Below are positions 48,170-56,539 of a stretch of 64,000 bases of DNA, in pieces. The stretch is from Alteromonadaceae bacterium M269 (lineage in GTDB: Bacteria > Pseudomonadota > Gammaproteobacteria > Enterobacterales > Alteromonadaceae): positions 1 through 64,000 of the forward strand of contig SMNZ01000007.1 of assembly GCA_004353515.1 (NCBI GenBank). The letters run 5' to 3'. Numbering within the stretch: position 1 is the first letter of the stretch; each line of letters begins with the position of its first letter. The translations under genes were made by a program, and so were the position numbers. A model generated the notes under the pieces. It had not been told where the DNA came from. It saw only the letters and a program-made list of their open reading frames with translations, and ran no database searches.

Positions 48170-48586
48170 ATGGATACAGTTATTGAATCAATTGCTGGAT
48201 TAGGTCACTTCGCACTCTACTTCGGCATTTCTATCGCCCTCTTGTTTGCGTTTAAAATCCTTTATGCATTCGTGACTCCTCATGACGAATGGAAACTCGT
48301 AAAAGAAGATCAAAACACTGCCGCGGCCATCGGTTTTGGTGGTGCGCTAGTTGGCTTCTGTATTGCGCTTTCCGGTGCCATCAGCAACTCAGAATCTGTC
48401 ATTGATTTTATTGTTTGGGGTGTTATCGCCATTATTGCGCAGTTGTTTGCATTTGGACTTTTGCGTTTTACCTTTATGCCCAAAATCGTCGAGCGAATAG
48501 TCAATCAGGAAGTCTCAGCAGGCATTATGCTAGCAGCCGTATCTATTGGTGTAGGCTTACTTAACGCAGCTTCAATGACTTACTAA
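48170..48586 (+). CDS. yjfL: DUF350 membrane protein YjfL
   Basis: 138 residues with four TM helices in two repeated pairs (LYFGISIALLFAFKILYAFVTPHDEW and AAAIGFGGALVGFCIALSGAI, then FIVWGVIAIIAQLFAFGLL and AGIMLAAVSIGVGLLNAAS). This is the DUF350 pattern and the YjfL length. AAGGAATTATT precedes ATG 48170. Role unknown; an ion or small-molecule channel subunit has been suggested by its fold. Confidence 0.9.
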   Translation: MDTVIESIAGLGHFALYFGISIALLFAFKILYAFVTPHDEWKLVKEDQNTAAAIGFGGALVGFCIALSGAISNSESVIDFIVWGVIAIIAQLFAFGLLRFTFMPKIVERIVNQEVSAGIMLAAVSIGVGLLNAASMTY

Positions 48587-48596
48587 GGAGGCGCCC

Positions 48597-49214
48597 ATGA
48601 CTCAACGTAAGCGTTCCGCATCCATTACATTGTCGAAAATGCGTAAAGCATTCTCACCTAAGCCTCTTGCGCTAGGTGTTGCAGCAGTGTGTCTCTCAGC
48701 TTGTGGAGAAGAAAAGCAACAAGCATCTATTTACACCAGTGCCAACGAGTGCATCAACGATAACCCTAATGCTGTTGAGCAGTGTAATGCCGCATACGAA
48801 GAAGCGGTGAAAGAGGCCGAAAGAACAGCTCCTCGCTATAACTCTCAACAAGATTGCGAATACGACTTCGGTGTTGATCGTTGTAGAACCTATAGCTCAG
48901 GCGGTGGATCATTCTTTATCCCCTTTATGGCGGGTTACATGATCAGTGACTTATTGTCACCTCGTCGTTATTACACTCGCCCCATGTTCTCATCTTCATC
49001 ACGCTACTCACCTTATCGCTATCGCTGGGTTGGTGCCGACGGATATGACTTCGGAGATTTCCGTCAAAGACAGATGCGTGTGGGCAAAAATACCTATGCA
49101 TCTAAGCCTGCTGCAAGCCGAACAATCAAGCGCGGTGGCTTTGGTTCAAGCGTAAGAGCAAAATCAAAATGGGGTAGCAGCAGTAGCAGCCGAAGAGGTG
49201 GTTGGGGAGGTTAA
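48597..49214 (+). CDS. yjfM: DUF1190 lipoprotein-like YjfM
   Basis: 205 residues: an N-terminal KRSASITLSKMRKAF, a hydrophobic segment and a probable lipobox CLSAC near residue 35. Then paired cysteines (ECINDNPNAVEQC, QQDCEYDFGVDRC) and a long Ser/Gly/Arg-rich tail (SSRRGGWGG). Matches DUF1190/YjfM. An envelope protein; function unknown. 10 bp after yjfL, with AAGGAGG upstream. Confidence 0.87.
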   Translation: MTQRKRSASITLSKMRKAFSPKPLALGVAAVCLSACGEEKQQASIYTSANECINDNPNAVEQCNAAYEEAVKEAERTAPRYNSQQDCEYDFGVDRCRTYSSGGGSFFIPFMAGYMISDLLSPRRYYTRPMFSSSSRYSPYRYRWVGADGYDFGDFRQRQMRVGKNTYASKPAASRTIKRGGFGSSVRAKSKWGSSSSSRRGGWGG

Positions 49215-49274
49215 ACTCCCTCCCCTTCACACAACATGTCAATTCATTAAGTTTTCAGAGGATGAACTCAATCT

Positions 49275-50438
49275 ATGCTGCGCATTGCTTGTGATCCAAG
49301 ACCAGGCTGGCAACAGCTGGCTGATAAATACGGTTTTAAGTTCCATACCATGTATGGTGAACCATATTGGGATGAAAGTGCTTATTATCAGTTCTCGTTA
49401 AAGCAAATCGAAGAAGACATTGAGGAGCCTACAGAAGAACTACACCAGATGTGTTTGGAAGTCGTCGACCGAGTTGTTCGAGACGAAGCGCTACTTAAGC
49501 AATTTTCGATTCCTGAAGCCTACTGGTCACAAGTGGCCGATTCATGGCATCACAAAGAACCTAGTCTGTATTCAAGGCTCGACTTAGTCTACCCAGGACA
49601 AGGGCCAGCCAAGTTATTAGAGAATAATGCTGATACCCCTACATCGCTTTATGAAACCGGGTTCTGGCAATGGATATGGCTACAGGATATGGTCGACTCA
49701 GGTCAAATCAGTAAATCAGCTGATCAATTCAATTCACTGCAAGAGAAGCTCGTTAATCGCTTTCGCTTTTTTAAGCATCAGTACAATCTCAATAGAATGC
49801 ACTTCGCATGCTGTGAAGACACTGAGGAAGATCGAGGTACAGTTCAATACCTTCAAGACTGCGCCGCAGAAGCTGAGATTGATAATGATTTTGTCTTTAT
49901 TGAAGAAATTGGCTTAAGCGAAACAGGCTACTTTACCGATACTGAAGATAAGGTTATCCAAACACTATTTAAACTTTACCCGTGGGAATTTATGCAAAGG
50001 GAAGAGTTTGGTGAAGCCATCGAAGGAGCCGATATCAATTGGCTGGAGCCAATGTGGAAATCCATTGTATCGAATAAAGCATTGTTACCTATGCTTTGGA
50101 AAATATTCCCGAACCACCCAAATCTTCTCCCCTCTTATTTTGAAGCCGATCTACACCTGGCTGAGGAAACTGAATTGGTGAAAAAGCCCATATTTTCTCG
50201 TGAAGGCGCCAATATCAGTATCATTAAACAGGGAGACACAATCTCCGAATCAGAAGGCCCTTATGGAGAAGAAGGTTTCATTTACCAAGCCTTTCAATCC
50301 CTGCCTAAATTCGGCGATAACTTCACCCTTATTGGCTCTTGGTTAGTTGACGATCAAGCGGCAGGCATATCGGTCAGAGAAGATAAATCTCTGATCACAC
50401 AAGACATGTCTAGGTACATACCTCACATAATATTGTAA
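49275..50438 (+). CDS. yjfC: Glutathionylspermidine-synthase-like ATP-grasp ligase YjfC
   Basis: 387 residues, the E. coli YjfC length. The synthetase C-terminal region is clear: [32 protein letters not shown] near residue 105, [23 protein letters not shown] near 178, [13 protein letters not shown] near 298, and [27 protein letters not shown] near 350. These enzymes form an amide bond between a peptide carboxylate and an amine such as spermidine using ATP. The peptide and amine here are unknown. Last yjf gene before the amine oxidase. Confidence 0.92.
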   Translation: MLRIACDPRPGWQQLADKYGFKFHTMYGEPYWDESAYYQFSLKQIEEDIEEPTEELHQMCLEVVDRVVRDEALLKQFSIPEAYWSQVADSWHHKEPSLYSRLDLVYPGQGPAKLLENNADTPTSLYETGFWQWIWLQDMVDSGQISKSADQFNSLQEKLVNRFRFFKHQYNLNRMHFACCEDTEEDRGTVQYLQDCAAEAEIDNDFVFIEEIGLSETGYFTDTEDKVIQTLFKLYPWEFMQREEFGEAIEGADINWLEPMWKSIVSNKALLPMLWKIFPNHPNLLPSYFEADLHLAEETELVKKPIFSREGANISIIKQGDTISESEGPYGEEGFIYQAFQSLPKFGDNFTLIGSWLVDDQAAGISVREDKSLITQDMSRYIPHIIL

Positions 50439-50501
50439 ACTACCTACTAGAAGATAGCTTCCGTGTAAAAGCTATCATTAAAAACGTTAGTTAGGCTCAC
50501 A

Positions 50502-51608
50502 ATGTCAAAAGACGTCATTATCATTGGAGCAGGCCTTTGCGGCTTGCACACTGCTTACTTACTGCAAAAACAAGGCTTGGACGTTACCGTCTTAGAAGGT
50601 CGTCAACGAATTGGTGGACGAATACTAACGCAGTACCTTCCAGCTACTGATAATACTTCAACATCGGTACCTCTAGAACTTGGCCCTTCTTGGTTTTGGC
50701 CACATCAAAAAAGAATGCAAACCTTATGTCAGGAGCTAAACCTCAGTCACCATATATTCGAACAAGCTCATGCTGGTAAGAAGCTAAAGGAAAGTAAAAG
50801 CGGAGAAATATCACTCGCTGATGATGACATTTCAATGGCCAATTCTCTGAGACTTGACTGCGGCATGCAAAGGATCGTTTCTGCACTATATCAAAAGCTC
50901 TCAGCTAATACCGTGTTAACCGGACATAAGGTTACTCACATAAAGCATTCCCAAAATGGCATTGAGGTCACCACCGATAATAATGGTCAGGAATATAGAT
51001 TTGATGGGCAGTCAGCAGTAATTTGCGCACCTCCAAACGTAATTGTTAACACCACTAACTTTTCACCACCTTTGCCTCCTCAAAGGATTGAGGAGCTAGC
51101 CTCAATCAGCGCCTGGATGGCGACTCAAGCTAAAGTGCTTGTTACTTTCGAGCAACCTTTTTGGCAACTCAATGGGTTCTCTGGTGATGCTGTTAGTGAA
51201 TTAGGGCCAGTTATGGAATGGCATGACTCTTCCCTGTCACAAAACGGCCCCTATGTTTTATTAGGTTTCCTTGGTATCCCTGGCGTAAAACGTGAAAGAA
51301 CAGCTGATTTAGAGAAGCAAGTATTAACTCAGATAGAAAGACTCTTCGGCATACCAACGAAAAACGCCTTAGACATTATTATCCAAGACTGGGCATTCGA
51401 GCCCTTTACCGCTGTAGAGAGCGATAAGCTCAAAATTTTGGAGACACCTTCTCCAAATATCCCTAACGGCATAGAACCTAATTGGAACAACAAGCTTATT
51501 TGGTCAGGTAGCGAAAGCTCTACTGTTATGAAAAGAAATAATGGTTATCTAGAAGGCGCATTGGAAGCTAGTTTTACCGCTTATCGTCAACTGACAGATA
51601 CCTTCTAG
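50502..51608 (+). CDS. FAD-dependent amine oxidase
   Basis: 368 residues. N-terminal FAD site IIGAGLCGLHTAYLLQKQGLDVTVLEGRQRIGGRI, then a flavin-monoamine-oxidase-type core (LELGPSWFWPHQKRMQTL, CGMQRIVSALYQKL, QDWAFEPFTA) and a C-terminal FAD segment (LIWSGSESST, GYLEGALEAS). It oxidises primary or polyamines to aldehydes. Only 64 bp after yjfC, so a link between the ligase and polyamine metabolism is plausible. No signal peptide; cytoplasmic. Confidence 0.9.
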   Translation: MSKDVIIIGAGLCGLHTAYLLQKQGLDVTVLEGRQRIGGRILTQYLPATDNTSTSVPLELGPSWFWPHQKRMQTLCQELNLSHHIFEQAHAGKKLKESKSGEISLADDDISMANSLRLDCGMQRIVSALYQKLSANTVLTGHKVTHIKHSQNGIEVTTDNNGQEYRFDGQSAVICAPPNVIVNTTNFSPPLPPQRIEELASISAWMATQAKVLVTFEQPFWQLNGFSGDAVSELGPVMEWHDSSLSQNGPYVLLGFLGIPGVKRERTADLEKQVLTQIERLFGIPTKNALDIIIQDWAFEPFTAVESDKLKILETPSPNIPNGIEPNWNNKLIWSGSESSTVMKRNNGYLEGALEASFTAYRQLTDTF

Positions 51609-51648
51609 ATAAGAGCTAAGTTGCCTGAATAAAAAGGCTTTTACTCAT

Positions 51649-51677
51649 TGGAGCTAGCGGGAGTTGAACCCACGCTC
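51649..51677 (-). other. Remnant of the 3' end of tmRNA (ssrA), att-site-like
   Basis: Read on the minus strand, these 29 nt are GAGCGTGGGTTCAACTCC followed by CGCTAGCTCCA. They contain a complete T-arm (GTGGG/TTCAACT/CCCGC) and the acceptor strand TAGCTCC plus discriminator A, the same as the 3' end of gammaproteobacterial tmRNA. The next bases are ATG rather than CCA. No tmRNA body lies upstream: a small protein gene begins within 6 bp. Such 3' ends are left at the far boundary of elements that integrate into ssrA. Confidence 0.75.
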
Positions 51678-51682
51678 TTTAT

Positions 51683-51916
51683 TTACTCAGTTGAAAACTT
51701 CTTTTTCTTACAAGATGCTTGCAGCTTCTTGAGTTCCCTTTTTTCGTTTCGGTAGTATTCCGCTTTACTCGATGTATGTTTTTGATGCTGGAGCTTTCTT
51801 ATACGTTCGATTTTTTTATCTACGCCATGACAGGCATATTCGCTAGCTTTGTATTTGTCATCTGCGTGGAGGGTTGTGGATATCAGGATGGTTGCAATCA
51901 ATGCGGCTTTTTTCAC
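51683..51916 (-). CDS. Small exported basic protein
   Basis: 77 residues: signal peptide KKAALIATILISTTLHA, then a lysine-rich helical mature part with two cysteines (ACHGVDKKIERIRKLQ, KKLQASCKKKKF). The start is GTG 51916, with AAGGAAG 6 nt upstream. Not recognised. It abuts the tmRNA remnant and could belong to the element that used that site. Confidence 0.7.
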   Translation of the reverse strand: MKKAALIATILISTTLHADDKYKASEYACHGVDKKIERIRKLQHQKHTSSKAEYYRNEKRELKKLQASCKKKKFSTE

Positions 51917-52114
51917 TTCAAACTTCCTTTTGTTGGCTAGGTAACAATTATTACCTCACTTTGCGTTTTTAGAAAGTTTATTTTTTAGTATGGTTACTTT
52001 GTCCTCGCGATGAAAACGGACTAAAGCATAAACGATTGATTTAATGACAAATAAGGGCGAGCCACGAGATACAGGGACTCTCGTGGCTCTCGATCAAAGA
52101 CAGTGTAACTTCTA

Positions 52115-52486
52115 CTACATATGGAAGAAGTTAAGTTTGTTACCATCTAGATCATAAACGTAACCACAAGAGAACGCTCCGTCAGCACGTGGACCCGGCT
52201 CACCGCCGTCAGTAGCGCCTAGAGACAACGCTTTAGCATGCAAAGATGCAATTTGCTCAACTGAGCTACAACCAATAGCAACCATGTTGCCGTTTCCAGG
52301 GTTTGGTGCTTCACCGTTAAAAGGAACAGCAAGTCCGAACAACGCACCAGTATCGTTACTGTAAGCAACAAAATCACCGTCACGGCCAATTAGTGCTTGT
52401 TTTGCACCAAGCTCTGCTAGCAACTCATCATAAAAAGCAGTCGCTTTAGCCATATCACTAACACCAATTGTTGAATAAGCAAGCAT
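52115..52486 (-). CDS. VOC/glyoxalase superfamily protein
   Basis: 123 residues, a single vicinal-oxygen-chelate unit pair: STIGVSDMAKATAFYDELLAELGAK at the start and CGYVYDLDGNKLNFFHM at the end. ATG 52486 has GGAG 9 nt upstream; an ORF start at 52546 was rejected. May be a metal-dependent lyase or dioxygenase, or a drug-binding protein; substrate unknown. Its upstream region carries inverted repeats. Confidence 0.88.
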   Translation of the reverse strand: MLAYSTIGVSDMAKATAFYDELLAELGAKQALIGRDGDFVAYSNDTGALFGLAVPFNGEAPNPGNGNMVAIGCSSVEQIASLHAKALSLGATDGGEPGPRADGAFSCGYVYDLDGNKLNFFHM

Positions 52487-52559
52487 AAGAATTCTCCAAA
52501 GTCGTTTAAAAAAATTAAGTCTTAGAGGTTGATGATAAAAACACACTCATTCACCTACC

Positions 52560-52652
52560 TACCGATAGATAGTTTATTCATTTACTCATAAAGATCAACT
52601 GATTTTTTTAAATTGATCGGTATTTTCTGTCTATCAGATTGAAATTGATAGA
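52560..52652. promoter_or_regulatory. GATAGA-type repeats between the VOC and rhomboid genes
   Basis: TCTATCA at 52630-52636 and TGATAGA at 52646-52652 form an inverted repeat with a 9-nt spacer; TACCGATAGATAG lies near 52560. Several similar half-sites suggest a repressor operator for one or both divergent genes. The rest of 52487-52812 is AT-rich with no gene. Confidence 0.35.
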
Positions 52653-52812
52653 TAAAAATAAGCACAATGCTTTGCCGCTTTACCAAAAACATTTGCCATT
52701 GATACTATTTTTCACGACATTCGTAGTTACAAATATCGAAAGATTCGCATTGCTAGTACAATCACTCCTGTGACAACCTAGTCGAATCAGTTACGGAATA
52801 TGGGTGTGCAGT

Positions 52813-53382
52813 ATGCTAACTAATCGACAGTTAAATTTTTCTCAAGAGTTACGAGTGATTCTCAGCGCAGTTATCTTATTAGCTGTTATTGAAATCGTTA
52901 ACTTGATGACAGGAAGAGTGTTCAACCAATACGGAAATCTACCAAGAGAGTTAGCATCTTTACCTGGGATTTTGATTGGTCCTTTTCTTCATGGAAGCCT
53001 GACACACTTTTTCTCAAATATTGTGCCTTTAGCCATTTTCTTATATCTACTGCTACAACATGGTGTGAAACGAACTGTCGGTATAACGCTCTGGGTAATT
53101 GTGGTCACTGGCCTATTAGTTTGGCTGTTTGGCCGTGATGCTTATCATGTAGGCGCTAGCGGCGTACTTTATGGTTATTTCGGGTATTTGGTTTTAGGTG
53201 GCTTTTTCAGTCGGCAGATCAAGCTCATAATCATTTCGTTGCTTGTGGGATTTTTCTATGGAGGGCTAATTTTTGGCGTATTGCCCGCTCGTCCATACAT
53301 CTCTTGGGAATCTCATTTATTTGGTTTTATCTCTGGCTGTATCGCCGCTTACTTTTGGGCAAAAAAGAAGAGTTCACAATAA
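52813..53382 (+). CDS. Rhomboid-family intramembrane serine protease
   Basis: About 189 residues with six TM helices. LHGSLTHFFSNIVPL is the rhomboid HxxxN-like region, VGASGVLYGYFG holds the catalytic serine (GxSG), and SWESHLFGFISGC the catalytic histidine. It may cut membrane proteins near its own operon partners. The start is ATG 52813; GTG 52804 is possible. The ABC gene starts 6 bp after its stop. Confidence 0.85.
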   Translation: MLTNRQLNFSQELRVILSAVILLAVIEIVNLMTGRVFNQYGNLPRELASLPGILIGPFLHGSLTHFFSNIVPLAIFLYLLLQHGVKRTVGITLWVIVVTGLLVWLFGRDAYHVGASGVLYGYFGYLVLGGFFSRQIKLIIISLLVGFFYGGLIFGVLPARPYISWESHLFGFISGCIAAYFWAKKKSSQ

Positions 53383-53388
53383 GACACT

Positions 53389-54054
53389 ATGATCTCAGTT
53401 TCTAATCTATCTAAATCCATTATTGATGGCGCACAAACAAAATCTGTCCTTGAGGATGTCTCGTTTGTCGTTGAGCAAGGGCAGTCTCTTTCAATCACTG
53501 GCGAATCAGGCGCGGGGAAGTCTACTCTACTTCATTTGATTGCAGCATTAGACAAACCGGATGACGGAATTATCTCAGTTAATGGGCTTCAGCTCGACAA
53601 AACGCTCAGCGACAAACAAGCCGATAGCTACAGAAAGACACTGCTGGGTATGGTGTTCCAACAATTCAACTTAATCGACTGTTTATCCGTTTGGGACAAC
53701 ATTAGTTTTACTGCGCGAATTAACGGTGTTTACGATCAAGACTATATTCAACATTTGCTAGAGCAGTTAGATATCACCCGCCACCAAGCTAAATTACCTG
53801 TTGAATTATCCGGTGGCGAACAGCAGCGAGTCTCTGTCGCTCGAGCTCTAGCACACCGCCCTAAAATCCTATTGGCCGATGAACCTACAGGTAACTTGGA
53901 TGATAAAAACAGTGAATTAGTCTCTGAGTTGCTGTTCTCGTTATGCGCATCCACCAGCACTAGCTTTATTATCGTTACCCACAGCCAGGAGATTGCTCGA
54001 AAAGCGAATAAGCACCTGCACTTATCAAATGGGAAATTACATGCAATTGACTGA
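53389..54054 (+). CDS. ABC transporter ATPase, LolD/MacB type
   Basis: 221 residues. Walker A GESGAGKSTLL near residue 38, Q-loop VFQQFNLIDCLSVWDNI, signature LSGGEQQRVSVARAL near 139, Walker B ILLADEPTGNLDD near 162, and H-loop VTHSQE. This subfamily (LolD, MacB, FtsE) drives extrusion with an FtsX-like permease rather than import. It ends inside the permease start. Probably an envelope lipid or lipoprotein transporter with the AttH-like protein. Confidence 0.95.
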   Translation: MISVSNLSKSIIDGAQTKSVLEDVSFVVEQGQSLSITGESGAGKSTLLHLIAALDKPDDGIISVNGLQLDKTLSDKQADSYRKTLLGMVFQQFNLIDCLSVWDNISFTARINGVYDQDYIQHLLEQLDITRHQAKLPVELSGGEQQRVSVARALAHRPKILLADEPTGNLDDKNSELVSELLFSLCASTSTSFIIVTHSQEIARKANKHLHLSNGKLHAID

Positions 54055-56539
54055 GTGGCGAAGCCTCCTTCGCTTGTCTTGGTATAGTTACAAGCATGCG
54101 TTCTTTCCTCTTCTTTTTGTTCTGTTGGCCATGCTAGCGGCTAGTAGCGGGTTCACAACTGTTTTAAAAATTAATCAAACGGCGAAAAACAGCTATCAGT
54201 CAGCCAATCAATACCTGGTTTCAGGTGTTTATTTCAGAATAGAAAGTCGTCATAGCGACCAGCCACTCACAAAACTGGACTACGCGACTTTAAGGCGTGA
54301 CGGTTTTACTAAGCTCGTTCCTATATTGCGCTCTTCGCAACGAATATCTCAAAAAGACGATGCGAACCCGAGACGAATAGAGCTAGTCGGTATTGATATT
54401 TTCGCTTTACCCGCTTCTTCATTTATACAAATGAGCGAGGGCAACGGGAGCTCGAATAACGCTGATCCAATCCCTCCATTTTGGCAGTCTCCTTTTTCTC
54501 TCATTGCGCACGAAAACTTACGCGACTTTCTTAGCACTGAAAGTACTTGGTTCCTCACGAACGGCAATGAACTCCCTCAGATTCACTATATCGAAACACA
54601 AGAGCTAGCTAATGAGTTAATACTCGATATTGGTGCTCTGCAATCACTGTTAGAAGTTGAACACTTAACTGAACTATTAGTGGTTGGAAACCTCAATAAG
54701 GCAGAACAAAGTCAATTAGAAGCGGCATTGCCAGCACACCTAAAGCTTTCATCCTTTAGAAGCGGAGATGATGCTCAACAGCTTACAGGCAGCTTTCATT
54801 TAAATTTATTGGCGATGGGCATTCTGATGTTCGTCGTTTGTATGTTTGTCGTCATGAACGCCCTACATTTGCTCATTCAACGACGTATTAACCACTTCCG
54901 TATCTGCCGACAATTGGGTATAGGCAGACAACAACTTTTCTTAAGCCTCGCAATTGAATGGATAGTTGTCAGCATTGTTATGGGTTTACTTGGAGCGCTA
55001 TTAGGCTCGTTCTTAGCTCAACAATTAACGCCATCGGTTAATCAAACACTGCAAGGTTTATATGGTGTCCGCGTTACCTACTCTACAGCGAGTTACTGGC
55101 AATACGCAGGCATTACAGTAACAGCTAATGTATTAGGTACATTGTGTGCTCTGAGCCTTCCGCTCTCGCAACTCAACGCAACGCTTGCCAAAATCAGAAA
55201 TAGCCGAGGCTTTGTTTTCAGGCAACAACATCATGTCTGGTTTATCGCTGCAATTTTGTTAGCTATCGGTGCTTATCTTGTTGCGGTGTCTACACAGGGG
55301 CTTTTCTTTGGTTTCGTTGTTGTCGCCTTGGTCCTATTTTGTGGTTGTAGTTTGTTAATCTACTTCCTTCCCATTTTACTCAAAGGGTTATTCAAGCTCG
55401 TTCCTAAGAGCAAAGTCATGCTGAGTTGGAGTCTTGCAGACAGCGTTGGCTTATCTCGAAGTAGCAAAATTGCATGTTGTGCATTCTTTATTGCTATCGC
55501 AACCAATGTCGGTATGAATCTCATGATCGACAGTTTTAGAAACGCAACTGAGCAATGGTTGCAACAACGCTTAACAGCTAACTACTACCTGTACAGCGAA
55601 GATCCGAAAGAGTTTTTTGCGGCTCTCTCGAACAGCAATCTCGATGTTCGTGTCGTTCCAAGACAAACTCTACTCGCCGACTTTGGTGATGCTAAGGTCA
55701 GACTAAACTCTTATCCAACTGATGAGCTATACCAGGATGCTTTAGCGTTCGAGCATTCTCAAGAATCACCCTGGCCGGGCTTCGTCGCAGGAACTCATAT
55801 TTTTATCAGCCAACAAACGGCAAACCACTTTGACTTGTCGCTTGGCGACAAAGTTATTGTTTCAGCAACCTTCCCTTCTCAAAAGAAACCTAAGCTTTTC
55901 GAAAGGACAGTAGCGGCGATTTATTATGACTATGGTAATACAGAAAAACAGATGTTATTGCCGCAACAGGTTTTTGATAAGTCCGTTGAAAGCCGGTTAT
56001 ACGCACTGCATGTAAAGCCCGAGGACAGAGAGAGGTTTGATAACTGGTATCAATCGATAATCCCCTTGAACAACACCAATGTTGTGGGTATTGAACAGTT
56101 ACTCATCACGTCAATGCAGACCTTTGATCGGACATTCATCATCACAGGTTCGTTGAACATTGTTACACTCGCAGTTGCCGCTATCTCGCTAATCACATCT
56201 TTCTTGCTCATTAATCAAGGGAGCGCCGCTACACATAGTTTGATTAGAAGTTTAGGAATTCCCAATCTCAAACTTAGCATTTGGATACTCTTTCAATACA
56301 GCCTGATTATTTTATTAAGCTGCCTTATGGCAATCCCCTTTGGCATTATCTTGAGCTGGCTACTGATCAATTTTATTAATGTCCAAGCCTTCGGTTGGAG
56401 CTACCCGATGATCCTCAGCAGCATTAGTGTCTTTAAACTAGCCTCTGCCAGTGTCGGCTTATTAGTTATCGCGATGCTGATTCCAACATACATCAGAGCG
56501 AAAAAGCCCATTCTAAAGGAACTCAAATGGCTAAGTTAA
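54041..56539 (+). CDS. FtsX-like ABC transporter permease
   Basis: About 832 residues, a duplicated FtsX/MacB-type permease. TM near residue 20, a large periplasmic part to about residue 250, three TMs near 255-385, a further pair near 405-460, a second periplasmic region, and three TMs near 700-820. ATG 54041 overlaps the ATPase stop by 14 bp. The AttH-like gene begins 13 bp before its end, so all four genes are coupled. Confidence 0.92.
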   Translation: MQLTEWRSLLRLSWYSYKHAFFPLLFVLLAMLAASSGFTTVLKINQTAKNSYQSANQYLVSGVYFRIESRHSDQPLTKLDYATLRRDGFTKLVPILRSSQRISQKDDANPRRIELVGIDIFALPASSFIQMSEGNGSSNNADPIPPFWQSPFSLIAHENLRDFLSTESTWFLTNGNELPQIHYIETQELANELILDIGALQSLLEVEHLTELLVVGNLNKAEQSQLEAALPAHLKLSSFRSGDDAQQLTGSFHLNLLAMGILMFVVCMFVVMNALHLLIQRRINHFRICRQLGIGRQQLFLSLAIEWIVVSIVMGLLGALLGSFLAQQLTPSVNQTLQGLYGVRVTYSTASYWQYAGITVTANVLGTLCALSLPLSQLNATLAKIRNSRGFVFRQQHHVWFIAAILLAIGAYLVAVSTQGLFFGFVVVALVLFCGCSLLIYFLPILLKGLFKLVPKSKVMLSWSLADSVGLSRSSKIACCAFFIAIATNVGMNLMIDSFRNATEQWLQQRLTANYYLYSEDPKEFFAALSNSNLDVRVVPRQTLLADFGDAKVRLNSYPTDELYQDALAFEHSQESPWPGFVAGTHIFISQQTANHFDLSLGDKVIVSATFPSQKKPKLFERTVAAIYYDYGNTEKQMLLPQQVFDKSVESRLYALHVKPEDRERFDNWYQSIIPLNNTNVVGIEQLLITSMQTFDRTFIITGSLNIVTLAVAAISLITSFLLINQGSAATHSLIRSLGIPNLKLSIWILFQYSLIILLSCLMAIPFGIILSWLLINFINVQAFGWSYPMILSSISVFKLASASVGLLVIAMLIPTYIRAKKPILKELKWLS

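Noticed and set aside
51649-51677. Interpreting the tRNA-like segment as a tRNA gene
   Set aside because: Only the T-arm and acceptor 3' strand are present; there is no D-arm or anticodon arm, and the acceptor strand fits tmRNA.
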